From: Veillonella parvula
GTDB lineage: Bacteria > Bacillota > Negativicutes > Veillonellales > Veillonellaceae
DNA: 64,000 nt
Assembly (NCBI RefSeq): GCF_902810435.1
Contig: NZ_LR778174.1
Location: 372,001-436,000 of the forward strand
Direction of reading: 5' to 3'
The translations under genes and the position numbers were made by a program. The notes under the pieces were generated by a model that saw nothing but the letters and a program-made list of their open reading frames with translations, had not been told where the DNA came from and did not search any database. This document shows positions 36,067 through 45,230 of the stretch, piece after piece (the first letter of the stretch is position 1; each line of letters opens with the position of its first letter).

Positions 36067-36669
36067 ATGATGAGCAATACAAAGGAATTAACTGTAGATG
36101 TGCGCGGTAGCTTATGTCCAAAACCTGTTATCGAGACCAAGAAGGTAAGTGATGCGAATCCAAGTGCTATTATTACAACTATTGTAGATAATGAAGTGAG
36201 TCGCGATAATGTGGCGAAGTTTGGGAAGTCTCGTGGTTATGGTGTAGAAGTTCGCCAAGATGGAAAGGATTTCTATCTTACACTGACCCCTGATGCAAAT
36301 CCAGTTACTGAAGCCCGTTGTGAGCCTATGAACTATGGAAATCGGGTTATTTTGATGACGAAGGATTATCTTGGTGAAGGTAGTGAAGAACTTGGCCGAA
36401 ATTTGATGAAAACCTTCTGGGTATGCTTGCTTGAAGCCGATGTAAAACCTTCTAAGATTTATTTCATCAATAGTAGTGTTAAGATGGTAGTTAATGATTC
36501 GGTTCATTTGGAAAATATAAAGAAACTAGCTAAGCTTGGTGTAGAAATTGCAGCATGCGGCATTTGCCTTGATTATTTCGGTGTGAAAGATGAGCTGGGC
36601 GTAGGTAGTATTACTAATATGTATGCTATTACAGACTCTATTGTAGGGGATAATATTATTAAGCTATAA
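36067..36669 (+). CDS. yedF: Selenium metabolism protein YedF (TusA-DsrE type)
   Basis: AGAGGTG is close to this ATG; the ATG at 36070 has better spacing and may be the true start. The 200-residue protein has an N-terminal TusA/SirA-like domain with the CPxP motif (DVRGSLCPKPVIETKK), and a C-terminal DsrE-like domain with IAACGICLDYFGV. The family accompanies selD and is thought to carry or transfer selenium or sulfur, with the Cys residues as carriers. It is separated from selD by about 100 bases that include a CTTTCACAA half-palindrome (36034-36042). It is followed by DUF3343, its usual partner. Confidence 0.92.
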   Translation: MMSNTKELTVDVRGSLCPKPVIETKKVSDANPSAIITTIVDNEVSRDNVAKFGKSRGYGVEVRQDGKDFYLTLTPDANPVTEARCEPMNYGNRVILMTKDYLGEGSEELGRNLMKTFWVCLLEADVKPSKIYFINSSVKMVVNDSVHLENIKKLAKLGVEIAACGICLDYFGVKDELGVGSITNMYAITDSIVGDNIIKL

Positions 36670-36784
36670 TTTCTAGTAGTATAGTATCTTTTTTTATCAA
36701 TTTCGATGGATTTTTTTATATCTCCAAGCTTTATGTTTAATGTATGAGCAATTTGATCTTGCTAGTTATCAGAGGGGTGAGGTA

Positions 36785-37042
36785 ATGGAACGAAAAAAAT
36801 TACTTGTAGTTTTTACCTCTTATTATTTTGGAGATAAGGCGGATAAGGTATTAACAGAATTAGAGGTGCCTCATCAGTTGATGGCTACCCCCCCAGAGCT
36901 TTACGATATGTGCGGTTTATCTATTGCAATAGACTCAAGTATAGTGGATCAAGTAAAGACCATTTTAAAAGAACATAAAATTAGTACATCTGGCTTATTT
37001 TGGTATGAAAAGGGCGAGCTAGCTGTACCGTATAAAGTCTAG
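36785..37042 (+). CDS. DUF3343 family protein (putative Se/S carrier)
   Basis: The start at 36785 follows GAGGT; a longer frame from 36740 does not have a suitable site. The 85-residue product has the DUF3343 layout: LLVVFTSYYFGDKADKVL, then VPHQLMATPPEL, a conserved Cys in MCGLSIAID, and a short C-terminal GLFWYEKGE. Family members are found beside YedF/SelD and are annotated as putative selenium or sulfur carriers on that basis. The single Cys could carry a persulfide/perselenide. Function is inferred from context only. Confidence 0.85.
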   Translation: MERKKLLVVFTSYYFGDKADKVLTELEVPHQLMATPPELYDMCGLSIAIDSSIVDQVKTILKEHKISTSGLFWYEKGELAVPYKV

Positions 37043-37159
37043 ACGTTGTCTAGGCTTTTTTACTTTAGTGTTCATCTTCATATAACTTGAACGATGAGTG
37101 TGGTACTATAGAAACATGATATATTTTATCAATTGCAGATATTAATTATGGAGGTATAT

Positions 37160-37867
37160 ATGAGTAAATATGAAATAGAAAATGTAAAATTAACAGCCCC
37201 TAAATTTGATCGTAAGGATTTAGAATATGCTATGACATATCGCTACGCATGTAAGAAATTTGATAGCGCTAAAAAGATTTCTGATGAAGATTGGCAAGGT
37301 ATTTTAACGGCGGCGCGCTTGTCTCCAACCTCCTTAGGTTTTGAGGCTTACCAATTATTAGTCATTCAAAATCCTGAAATCCGTGAAAAGATGAAATCTT
37401 ATGGTTGGGGTATTCAAGCTGGTCTTGAAGCGAGTCATTTCGTGGTGTTCTTAACACGTAAAAAAGTGGATTTGGAATTTGATTCTCCTTATGTACGCTA
37501 TATTCAAGAAGAGGTGAAACAATTACCTGCTGAAGTCGATGCTATTTATAAAGAAAAATATGCTCAGTTCACAACTGAAGACTATAAAACATTTGAGTCT
37601 GATCGTGCTGCCTTTGATTGGTCTTCTAAGCAAGCGTACATTGTAATGGCTAACATGATGACCATGGCTGCTTATGAAGGTCTTGATTCTTGTGCATTGG
37701 AAGGCTTTAATCAAGATAAGATGACAGTGCTCTTAGGTGATGAATTAGGTCTTTTTGATACAAAGCATTTTGGCATTGCTGTGATGGCTGCCTTTGGTTA
37801 TCGTGATGAAGAACCACATCGAAATAAAACACGTCGTACAATGAATGAAATTGTTACAGTAGTTTAA
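37160..37867 (+). CDS. Nitroreductase-family NAD(P)H oxidoreductase
   Basis: The start at 37160 follows GGAGG; an in-frame start at 37133 is less likely. The 235-residue flavoprotein has the nitroreductase start YRYACKKFDSAKKISDEDWQ, the FMN-binding LSPTSLGFEAYQLLVI, and a central MANMMTMAAYEGLDSCALEGF. It closes with FGYRDEEPHR. These enzymes reduce nitro compounds, quinones or flavins with NAD(P)H and FMN; the true substrate is unknown. It is a single-gene unit with about 120 bases upstream. Confidence 0.92.
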   Translation: MSKYEIENVKLTAPKFDRKDLEYAMTYRYACKKFDSAKKISDEDWQGILTAARLSPTSLGFEAYQLLVIQNPEIREKMKSYGWGIQAGLEASHFVVFLTRKKVDLEFDSPYVRYIQEEVKQLPAEVDAIYKEKYAQFTTEDYKTFESDRAAFDWSSKQAYIVMANMMTMAAYEGLDSCALEGFNQDKMTVLLGDELGLFDTKHFGIAVMAAFGYRDEEPHRNKTRRTMNEIVTVV

Positions 37868-38024
37868 TCAATTGTGACTTTTATAACTACATCAAATTTC
37901 TTCATCTAATCTTTAGAAATGAATGGTATATTATAAATATACATATTATTTATTATATTTATAAAGCCCATATAATTTGGTAGGATATTATAAATATATT
38001 GATTAAATAGGAAGGAGTGATCGT

Positions 38025-38264
38025 ATGTTATGGTCAATTATTGTTGGTGGTTTTATCGGTTTTCTTGCAGGAGCAATCACTAACAAAGGTGGAGCAATGG
38101 GCATTATTGCCAATGTTGTTGCTGGTTTAGTTGGTTCGTCTGTAGGTCAAGCAATATTTGGCACATGGGGTCCTAGTTTAGCTGGCATGGCATTAATTCC
38201 TTCTGTTCTTGGCGCTGTAATTGTTGTTGCTGTTGTTTCTTTTTTCTTCGGGAAAAAGGGATAG
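38025..38264 (+). CDS. GlsB/YeaQ/YmgE-type small membrane protein
   Basis: The 79-residue protein has three hydrophobic, Gly-rich helices, with the family pattern GGFIGFLAGAITNKGGAMGIIANVVAGLVGSSVGQ-like spacing and a short C-terminal FFFGKKG. These transglycosylase-associated or stress-response proteins are common in stressed cells; the molecular role is unknown. AGGAAGGAGTG precedes the ATG. It lies 78 bases before a CsbD-like gene, another general stress protein, suggesting a small stress operon. Confidence 0.9.
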   Translation: MLWSIIVGGFIGFLAGAITNKGGAMGIIANVVAGLVGSSVGQAIFGTWGPSLAGMALIPSVLGAVIVVAVVSFFFGKKG

Positions 38265-38342
38265 TAATCTATTTTTAAAAGTATAGCTAACATATATAGC
38301 TAACATAACTAAAAATGATTTCATATGAAAGGATTCATAATT

Positions 38343-38579
38343 ATGGCATTAGAAGATAAATTAAATCAAGCTAAAGGTGCATTAAAAGAAAATGCCGGTA
38401 AATTAACTGGTGACAAAGAATTGGAAGCAGAAGGTGCTGTAGAAAATACAGCTGCAAAAGTTAAAGACGCTGCACATGATGTTGCTGAAGATTTCAAAAA
38501 AGCAGCTGAAGATGTTAAAGATGCTGTAGATGGTGCGATTAGTGGCGTCAAAAATGTTCTTCATAAAGACGATAAATAA
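38343..38579 (+). CDS. CsbD-family stress protein
   Basis: AAAGGA upstream supports the start at 38343 rather than 38325. The 78-residue hydrophilic protein begins [31 protein letters not shown], the CsbD pattern, and continues as an Ala/Lys/Asp/Glu-rich amphipathic helix ([20 protein letters not shown]). It resembles a late-embryogenesis-type protein. It probably protects macromolecules under stress. A bidirectional terminator follows, shared with ychF. Confidence 0.9.
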   Translation: MALEDKLNQAKGALKENAGKLTGDKELEAEGAVENTAAKVKDAAHDVAEDFKKAAEDVKDAVDGAISGVKNVLHKDDK

Positions 38580-38606
38580 TATTATATAAAGGTTATAATT
38601 AGTAAT

Positions 38607-38641
38607 AAAAAACCAGTAAATCCTGAGATTTACTGGTTTTT
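38607..38641. terminator. Bidirectional terminator between csbD-like gene and ychF
   Basis: AAAACCAGTAAATC pairs perfectly with GATTTACTGGTTTT (14 bp, loop CTGA), flanked by A and T runs on both strands. Confidence 0.92.
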
Positions 38642-38656
38642 GTTATATAAGTTTGT

Positions 38657-39763
38657 TTATACATTGAAGCGGAAATGGGTTACATCGCCGTCTTTCATAA
38701 CGTAGTCTTTGCCTTCAAGGCGTACAAGGCCTTTTTCTTTAGCCGCGTTTTGGCTACCGCAAGCTTGTAGATCATCAAAGGAGACAATTTCAGCGCGGAT
38801 AAAGCCTTTTTCAATATCCGAGTGAATTTTACCAGCAGCTTGAGGTGCTTTGGTGCCATTTACGATTGTCCAAGCACGAGCTTCCATTTCACCAGCTGTG
38901 AAGTAATTGATAAGACCTAAAAGTGCATAACTTGCTTTGATAAGTTTAGTTAAGCCAGACTCTTCAAGGCCAAGATCTTCAAGGAATGCAGCGGATTCTT
39001 CTTCGGATAACTCTGCAATTTCGGACTCGATACGTGCGGACACAACAACGATACCAGCGCCTTCGTTTTTCGCATATTCCTCTACGCGTTTTACATATTC
39101 GTTGGCAGAATAATCAGATACTTCATCTTCGGAAATATTGGCTACATAAAGAGATGGTTTAGCTGTAAGCAATGTCAACTCTTTGATCATTTCTAATTCG
39201 TCTTCATCAAGACCTTGTGCACGAACGGGTTTTGCTTCACCTAAACCTTCGATGATGCGTTCTAATAATGGCAGTTCAGCACGAGCATCTTTATCGCCAG
39301 ATTTTGCGATTTTTTCGATGCGTTGTTTTCGTTTTTCTACGGATTCAAGGTCAGCAAGGCAGAGCTCAGTATTAATGATTTCGATGTCGCGAATTGGGTC
39401 AATAGAACCTGCTACGTGAGTGATGTTAGGGTCATCGAAACAACGAATAACTTGTGCTATCGCATCTACTTGGCGAATATGGCTAAGAAATTTATTTCCC
39501 AAGCCTTCACCTTTAGAGGCACCTTCAACGAGACCTGCAATATCTACGAAACGCATAGCTGCAGGGAGGATGCGTTTGGAACCAAACATTTCAGCTAATA
39601 CAGCTAAACGATTGTCTGGAACATCAACGACACCTACGTTTGGCTCGATTGTACAGAATGGATAGTTGGCAGCTTCAGCGCCTGCTTTTGTAATAGCGTT
39701 GAATAATGTACTTTTACCAACATTTGGAAGGCCTACGATGCCTACTTCTAAATTTGTGCTCAT
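38657..39763 (-). CDS. ychF: Redox-regulated P-loop ATPase YchF (Obg family)
   Basis: The start at 39763 has AAGGTGG upstream; an extension to 39784 is unlikely. The 368-residue protein has a G1 motif GLPNVGKSTLFNAIT, G3 in FVDIAGLVEGASKGEGLGN, and the altered G4 NISEDE in place of NKxD, which gives YchF its ATP preference. A coiled-coil insertion lies in the middle. The C-terminal TGS domain is LINYFTAGEMEARAWT...GKIHSDIEKGFIRAEI. It binds ribosomes and is involved in translation and oxidative stress. It is a single-gene unit, convergent with the csbD-like gene. Confidence 0.97.
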   Translation of the reverse strand: MSTNLEVGIVGLPNVGKSTLFNAITKAGAEAANYPFCTIEPNVGVVDVPDNRLAVLAEMFGSKRILPAAMRFVDIAGLVEGASKGEGLGNKFLSHIRQVDAIAQVIRCFDDPNITHVAGSIDPIRDIEIINTELCLADLESVEKRKQRIEKIAKSGDKDARAELPLLERIIEGLGEAKPVRAQGLDEDELEMIKELTLLTAKPSLYVANISEDEVSDYSANEYVKRVEEYAKNEGAGIVVVSARIESEIAELSEEESAAFLEDLGLEESGLTKLIKASYALLGLINYFTAGEMEARAWTIVNGTKAPQAAGKIHSDIEKGFIRAEIVSFDDLQACGSQNAAKEKGLVRLEGKDYVMKDGDVTHFRFNV

Positions 39764-40117
39764 GGTACCACCTTTTATTAACAAATTGATTTCGTTCTTT
39801 GTGAAAGTTTATAGTAATAGTTTGTTATAAACCTTATCAAATAAATATTATACCATACTAATAGGATGGAGTTAGTCTATAAATATAAAATAGATTATTT
39901 CAAAGTGCTATAATATAAATAGAGTTAAATATATTACTTAAATAATGTGATAAGTTCATATTAAAATATAGGATTAATATAGATTTTTATTCGCCGTAAC
40001 TATATTGATATAATTTATAGGTATATAAATTAATAAGGGTATGGAATGTATCCAATCATGTTAATGTATATATTTTTAAACCTATATAGTGAAAGCTAAT
40101 AGGAAAGGAAGTTCAGT
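39764..40117 (+). promoter_or_regulatory. Intergenic region with two extended -10 elements
   Basis: About 350 bases between the divergent ychF and methyltransferase genes. TGCTATAAT (39906-39914) and TGATATAAT (40006-40014) are two perfect extended -10 elements on the plus strand, either of which could drive the methyltransferase gene. TTTGTGAAAG near 39798-39807 is a half-match to the palindrome upstream of glmM. No gene seen. Confidence 0.5.
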
Positions 40118-41290
40118 ATGTTTTCCAAGCTATTTGATAGTTTCTTAGTCCATTATTTAGAACGCTTTAATGATCATTGTTTTACCGTAAAAATTGGAGA
40201 TAATGAATATACAATCGGTGACGGAGAATCCGAGTTTACCGTCATCGTTAATCGTGGTATTCCCAAGAAGGACTTGTTAATATCCGCAGAACTCGCCCTC
40301 GGTGAAGCGTATATGCGTAAAGATATCGAAATTGAAGGGGATTTGTTTAAAGCCCTTTGTGTAGTCCTTGGTCATGTAGGTAAGGACTCTATCAATCGTA
40401 AGGTACTTAGCTCGCTCTTTAATGCGGGTCTTAAAAAGAAAGATCAAAAACAACAAGTATCTTCCCATTATGATTTAGGTAATGAATTCTATAAATTGTG
40501 GCTCGATGAAACCATGAGCTATTCCTGTGCGTATTTTAAGCATGAGAATGATAGTCTCAAAGATGCGCAATATCAAAAGGTACATCATATTCTTGATAAA
40601 TTATATTTAAAAGAAGGGATGACTTTACTTGATATCGGTTGCGGATGGGGATTCCTTCTCATTGAAGCGGCTCGTAAATATGGGGTTAAGGGCTATGGGT
40701 GTACTCTTTCCGAAGAACAATGGAAAAAAGGACAGGAACGCATTAAAGAATATGGCCTTGAAGGACAAGTTGAGATTGAACTTATAGATTATCGAGACGT
40801 AGCGGCTTCTGGTCGCACCTTTGACCGCATTGTCAGCATCGGTATGCTTGAACATGTAGGGCGACCTAACTTTCCTCTGTATATGGAGGACGCATCGGAA
40901 ATGCTTAAAGACGGCGGGTTGTTCCTGCTCCACTACATCAGTGACCCATCTGAAAAGGAAACAAGTGCCTGGATTCGTAAATATATCTTCCCGGGCGGAT
41001 GTTTGCCGTCCCTTCGCGAAATGGTCAGCCTCGCTTATGACTATGATATGAATGTCATCGATGTTGAAAGTTTACGGTATCACTATTATAAGACTTTAAT
41101 GCATTGGTATAACAATTTCCAAGGCGTCCGTGAGCAAGTAGAGGCGAAACGGGGGAGTGAATTCGTACGCATGTGGGATCTGTATCTTTGTGGATGTGCG
41201 GCAGGTTTCTACATTGGTAATATGGACTTGCATCAAATTTTGATGACAAAAGGTGTTACGAACGAATTGCCGTTAACACGATGGTATTAA
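40118..41290 (+). CDS. cfa: Cyclopropane-fatty-acyl-phospholipid synthase family methyltransferase
   Basis: The 390-residue protein has the CFA architecture. An N-terminal lipid-interacting domain (about 1-110) precedes QVSSHYDLGNEFYKLWLDETMSYSCAYF, then the SAM-binding motif I LLDIGCGWGFLLIEAARKYG and GCTLSEEQWKKGQERI. Motif SIGMLEHVG and the C-terminal FPGGCLPSLREM and LRYHYYKTLMHW...RMWDLYL follow. It transfers a methylene group from S-adenosylmethionine to unsaturated acyl chains of membrane lipids, on the membrane surface. AGGAAAGGAAG lies before the start. It stands alone, followed by a terminator. Confidence 0.93.
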   Translation: MFSKLFDSFLVHYLERFNDHCFTVKIGDNEYTIGDGESEFTVIVNRGIPKKDLLISAELALGEAYMRKDIEIEGDLFKALCVVLGHVGKDSINRKVLSSLFNAGLKKKDQKQQVSSHYDLGNEFYKLWLDETMSYSCAYFKHENDSLKDAQYQKVHHILDKLYLKEGMTLLDIGCGWGFLLIEAARKYGVKGYGCTLSEEQWKKGQERIKEYGLEGQVEIELIDYRDVAASGRTFDRIVSIGMLEHVGRPNFPLYMEDASEMLKDGGLFLLHYISDPSEKETSAWIRKYIFPGGCLPSLREMVSLAYDYDMNVIDVESLRYHYYKTLMHWYNNFQGVREQVEAKRGSEFVRMWDLYLCGCAAGFYIGNMDLHQILMTKGVTNELPLTRWY

Positions 41291-41318
41291 TTAAACGTAA
41301 AATAAGGTTAATAGGATA

Positions 41319-41350
41319 AAAAAGAGACCATCTGATATGGTCTCTCTTTT
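41319..41350 (+). terminator. Terminator after the cfa-like gene
   Basis: AAAGAGACCAT pairs with ATGGTCTCTCTTT (about 11 bp, 5-base loop) and ends in CTTTTAAT. Confidence 0.82.
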
Positions 41351-41360
41351 AATGTGTATG

Positions 41361-41395
41361 AAAAAGGCCCTCATCTATTAAGTCGATGCGGGCCT
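41361..41395 (-). terminator. Terminator after ddh
   Basis: On the minus strand GAGGCCCGCATC pairs with GATGAGGGCCT (about 10 bp, one mismatch) followed by TTTTTC. Confidence 0.8.
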
Positions 41396-41402
41396 CGCTC
41401 TA

Positions 41403-42374
41403 TTATAGAGAATGTGCTCTTAATTCTTCAGCAGATTGTGTGGAAATCCAAGCTGGTGGAATGTCGAATACTGTATAGCAACCTGTGCCGCCGTGTTTAG
41501 CAAGGCGGTAAAGACCACGTGCATAAGCAACAAGTGCAGAACCCGTGAATTCAGGGTTAGAGTCAAGTTTCAAGGAGTACTCGATAACGTGACGAGTGCC
41601 TTCTGTACTTTCACCAGAGCGAAGAACGAAGCCACCATGTGGAATGCCTTTGTGGTCGCGATCAAGTTCTTCTTGGGAAATGAAGTTGACTACAGTTTCG
41701 TAACCTACGAAGTAGTTTTTCATAGTTTTAATTTCATTTTCAATTTTAGCTTTGTCTGCATCAGGAGCAGCTACTACGTAGCACTCACGAAGGTGACCTT
41801 TGTAGCCATCAACGTCTGGAGTTTCACCATTGCGGATCGCTTCAAGGTATTGTTCTTTAGGAACAGTGTATTGACGGGCATCAAGAACACCATCGATACG
41901 ACGAATAGCATCGGAGTGACCTTGGGAAACGCCACGGCCCCAGAATGTATAAGATTTACCTTGAGGCAAGATGCTTTCAGCATATACACGTTGTAAAGAG
42001 AACATGCCTGGGTCCCAACCGCAAGAAATTAATGTAGCAGTTTTAGCTTCTTTAGCTACTTTGTCTACATTAGCAAAATGCTCAGGAATACGTGCATGTG
42101 TATCGAAGGAATCGATACAGTTGAAGTATTTAGTTACCATTGGAGTTTGTTCGATAAGATCTGTTGCAGAACCACCACAAAGAACCATTACATCGATTTT
42201 GCCTTTAAAGTTAGGAATATCTTCCATCGTGTAAGTAGGTACACCAGATACAGTTTCAATACCTTGACGGCGAGAGAATACGCCGATGAGCTCCATATCA
42301 GGTTGTAACTGAACAGATGCTTCTACGCCACGAGCTAAGTTGCCGTAACCAACGATACCAATACGAATATTCAT
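41403..42374 (-). CDS. ddh: meso-Diaminopimelate dehydrogenase Ddh
   Basis: The 323-residue NADPH enzyme interconverts meso-DAP and tetrahydrodipicolinate plus ammonia. It has the nucleotide-binding start MNIRIGIVGYGNLARGVEAS, the VMVLCGGSATDL segment, CIDSFDTHARIPEHF, SCGWDPGMFSLQRVYAES, and FWGRGVSQGHSDAIRRIDGV, all of which mark Ddh. Its dehydrogenase route runs parallel to the LL-DAP aminotransferase (dapL at 47635-48864) in the same window. GGAGGC precedes ATG on the minus strand. It is transcribed alone. Confidence 0.96.
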   Translation of the reverse strand: MNIRIGIVGYGNLARGVEASVQLQPDMELIGVFSRRQGIETVSGVPTYTMEDIPNFKGKIDVMVLCGGSATDLIEQTPMVTKYFNCIDSFDTHARIPEHFANVDKVAKEAKTATLISCGWDPGMFSLQRVYAESILPQGKSYTFWGRGVSQGHSDAIRRIDGVLDARQYTVPKEQYLEAIRNGETPDVDGYKGHLRECYVVAAPDADKAKIENEIKTMKNYFVGYETVVNFISQEELDRDHKGIPHGGFVLRSGESTEGTRHVIEYSLKLDSNPEFTGSALVAYARGLYRLAKHGGTGCYTVFDIPPAWISTQSAEELRAHSL

Positions 42375-42665
42375 ATTAGCCTCCTATATAAGTTGAAATT
42401 TAATAATTAACATATTTATTATAGCATAAAATTAATAGCTTTTAATATTTTTCTATAGAATTTATTAGATGGTATAGAGAATAATTCATATTTAATTTAA
42501 ACAAGTAATTTGTGCACAACTATATCGATACATAGCGTGTTGTTATAGGGGACAAATAAAAAATCATATGAGTAGAAATTGACACATATACCCTGAATCT
42601 AGATACAATTAAATTGGTTATGTTAGTTAGTTATGTTCATAGTTGAAGTGTTAAGGAGGTATAAC

Positions 42666-44888
42666 ATGAGAAGAAATGTAAAAGCTGCTGTTATTGCTGC
42701 ATTAATCGTAACAGGTGCTAATGCTTTTACCATGGTATCAGCCACAACTGTGGAAAGTCATACAGACGGAAAATCCATTGGCCTTAATTTGTGGGGGGAA
42801 AAGAGACATTATACAGATGACTTAACTGTTAATGTATCAGGTTTAGGTGTAAATGGAACAAAATATCATAATAATGTTACAGGTATTTACGCCCTTGATG
42901 GGACACAAGTGGCTATCGATAAAAATGTAACTGTAACAGTTAAAAATCCAGCCCCTGCAGAAAGTGGTGCGAAACGTAGACCTGATTTGGCACATTATTA
43001 CATGAGCGGTATCTATGCTGGTTATGGCGGACTTACTAGTGATGGAAATAACGATGATACTCGAATTACCGTAAAGGGTAATGCTAAAGTCGATGCTGTT
43101 GGCGTTGGTTTGCAAGCCAATAAAGATGGATATATTCGCATACTAGGTGGGGCTGATATAAAAACATATCCTTTAGATACCTCTGATACTTACTCTGCAT
43201 TATCTGAAGAAGGTTTTGTTTATGTAAATACGGGGATGGATGGCTTACATCCGGGAACGAATGATGTGAAGATGTATGGTAATATAGGATTCTTAGATAA
43301 AAACTATGGTATTGAAAAGAACCCACATAACCATGGATCTGAAATTTCTTTAGGTTTAACAACACCAAATTCTAAATTGGTAGGTGGTGTGTTAAATGAA
43401 TTTGATGAAAGCAACAATAATCCGTACCATGGTGGTCTACGATTGTACTTACAAAATGGTGCGACTTGGCGCAATGAATGGCTAGGAGCTGAACGCGTAT
43501 ATCCTACACAAGGTCGTCCTAATAATGCAAACTATTTATATACAGGTAGTCGTGTAGAGCATTTCATTGGTGGTAAAGATATAAATAGTCAAGGTATTAT
43601 CCAAGCCGTAGATCCACGACCAATTACTATTAACAACTATGCTGGTCATGCAGCTATCGACTATGAAAAGGGAGCTCCTGCGACTGCACAAGGTAAGGGC
43701 AAAGTCGTTATCAACCATGCTGATAAAGGTTCTTCTGTGACTATGCGCAGTTCGGCAGATGCACTTAAAGGGTCTGTAAATGTAGATAACCCAAGAGGTA
43801 CTTTGCAGCAGTTGGCTAATAAATTAACATATACTGGATTTACTAAGGGTGAGCGTAATTTAGATGTAAATGTTCAAGTAGATTCAGGCCTTATTAGCCC
43901 TGCATATGCTACTAAACTTGGTACAGATAGCTTTACTGTTGATGGGAAACCTAGTATTACTGACCAAGCGGTTGTGACAGCGCGTGAAAGCGAAGTTGTA
44001 TCTGGTGCTAAGAGTGCGGTAGCCTCCTCTGTGATGCAAATGAGAGCCGATACGAATGATTTACAACGTCGCCTCGGTGATGTGCGACTCAACTCCAATA
44101 AGCATGGTGTATGGGGAAAATACATCGGTGGTAAATCTAAAATTACAGACAGCGCCTATGTAAATCAAACCTATAACATGGCGCAAGTAGGCTATGACAC
44201 ATTGCGTGGCGATTGGACTATTGGTGGTGCCTTGTTATATGGTACAAGCAATAGCGATTACGCTTTAGGTTCAGGGTCTGGTAAAACCGCAGGTTTAGCA
44301 TTATACGGTGCAAAACAATATAATGATGGTCGTTATTTAGATGTGATTGGTAAAGTAAGTCGTTTGAAAAATGATTTCACTGTACGCAATAGCTTGGGTA
44401 CAAGCTTGAGCGGAGATTACCGTAATACAGGTACCTCTTTGAGCGTTGAATATGGTAAACGAATCAAGAAAGATAATGGTTTCTATATCGATCCTAACGC
44501 AGAATTGACGCTTAGTCGATTGTCTAGTGTAAACTTTGATGCTCGTACAAATACAGGTAGCAAAGTGCACATTAACTCTGATGCGGTAAACTCTGTTATT
44601 GGTCGTATTGGTGTAGGTATTGGCAAGGAAAGTAAGAATAGCAACCTTTTCCTCAAAGCAGCGTTAGCGCATGAATTCTCTGGTAAAATGAAAGCTACTT
44701 ATAGCATGACCGGTGAGCCAACTACAGGCAGTGAAGTGAATCTTAAAGATACATGGCTAGATGTTGAGTTAGGTGGTTCATGGAGCGTACGTCCTAATAC
44801 ATATATTTATGGGACTTTCACTAAAAACTTTGGTGCTATCGTAGACAATTCCTATCGCATTGACGCAGGGATTCGTCATAACTTTTAA
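42666..44888 (+). CDS. Autotransporter with C-terminal outer-membrane barrel
   Basis: AAGGAGG upstream supports the start at 42666. The 740-residue product begins with a signal peptide (MRRNVKAAVIAALIVTGANAFTMVSA). A passenger of about 430 residues follows, rich in short beta-strands, with YMSGIYAGYGGL, GNAKVDAVGVGLQANKDGYI and INNYAGHAAI. The C-terminal 260 residues form an autotransporter barrel: GVWGKYIGGKSKI, YNMAQVGYDTLRGDWTIGGA, then amphipathic strands ending in SYRIDAGIRHNF with terminal Phe. The passenger is displayed on the cell surface or released; adhesion is likely but no specific ligand domain is recognised. It proves an outer membrane in this low-GC Firmicute. Confidence 0.93.
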   Translation: MRRNVKAAVIAALIVTGANAFTMVSATTVESHTDGKSIGLNLWGEKRHYTDDLTVNVSGLGVNGTKYHNNVTGIYALDGTQVAIDKNVTVTVKNPAPAESGAKRRPDLAHYYMSGIYAGYGGLTSDGNNDDTRITVKGNAKVDAVGVGLQANKDGYIRILGGADIKTYPLDTSDTYSALSEEGFVYVNTGMDGLHPGTNDVKMYGNIGFLDKNYGIEKNPHNHGSEISLGLTTPNSKLVGGVLNEFDESNNNPYHGGLRLYLQNGATWRNEWLGAERVYPTQGRPNNANYLYTGSRVEHFIGGKDINSQGIIQAVDPRPITINNYAGHAAIDYEKGAPATAQGKGKVVINHADKGSSVTMRSSADALKGSVNVDNPRGTLQQLANKLTYTGFTKGERNLDVNVQVDSGLISPAYATKLGTDSFTVDGKPSITDQAVVTARESEVVSGAKSAVASSVMQMRADTNDLQRRLGDVRLNSNKHGVWGKYIGGKSKITDSAYVNQTYNMAQVGYDTLRGDWTIGGALLYGTSNSDYALGSGSGKTAGLALYGAKQYNDGRYLDVIGKVSRLKNDFTVRNSLGTSLSGDYRNTGTSLSVEYGKRIKKDNGFYIDPNAELTLSRLSSVNFDARTNTGSKVHINSDAVNSVIGRIGVGIGKESKNSNLFLKAALAHEFSGKMKATYSMTGEPTTGSEVNLKDTWLDVELGGSWSVRPNTYIYGTFTKNFGAIVDNSYRIDAGIRHNF

Positions 44889-44993
44889 TTAAGGGTAAAA
44901 ATAGCAGAGGCAAATAATATGTGGATGTTATTTGTTAGTACTATAGTGTTAAGGAATACTAGAATTAAATATTCATATATGTAAGGGTATATA

Positions 44994-45038
44994 AAAAGAC
45001 CGACTACATTCCTATTGAAGGACTGTAATCGGTCTTTT
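44994..45038 (+). terminator. Terminator after the autotransporter gene
   Basis: AAAAGACCGACTACA pairs with TGTAATCGGTCTTTT (14 of 15), with an inner TCCT/AGGA pair and a final T-run. Confidence 0.85.
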
Positions 45039-45230
45039 ATAGTCAATAAATTTCGATGTTTTAAGTTGATAAATGGTATCTATTTAGAATCTATCCTATA
45101 AGATTAGAAAGTAAGTTGATGAATTTCAATAGTAAAGGTTACACTTACTATTTAATAATTTTAAATAGTAAGATACAATATAATAAATAATTAACTTAAA
45201 TTGCAATATGAAATTTTGAATGGGGAAAGT
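45039..45230 (+). other. AT-rich spacer upstream of the restriction-modification gene
   Basis: About 190 very AT-rich bases between the terminator and the R-M gene. GTTACACTTACTATTTAATA and nearby AT-rich repeats (TTACTATTTAATAATTTTAA, ATAGTAAGATACAATATAAT) contain weak -10 candidates. No gene or small RNA was recognised. Confidence 0.35.
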
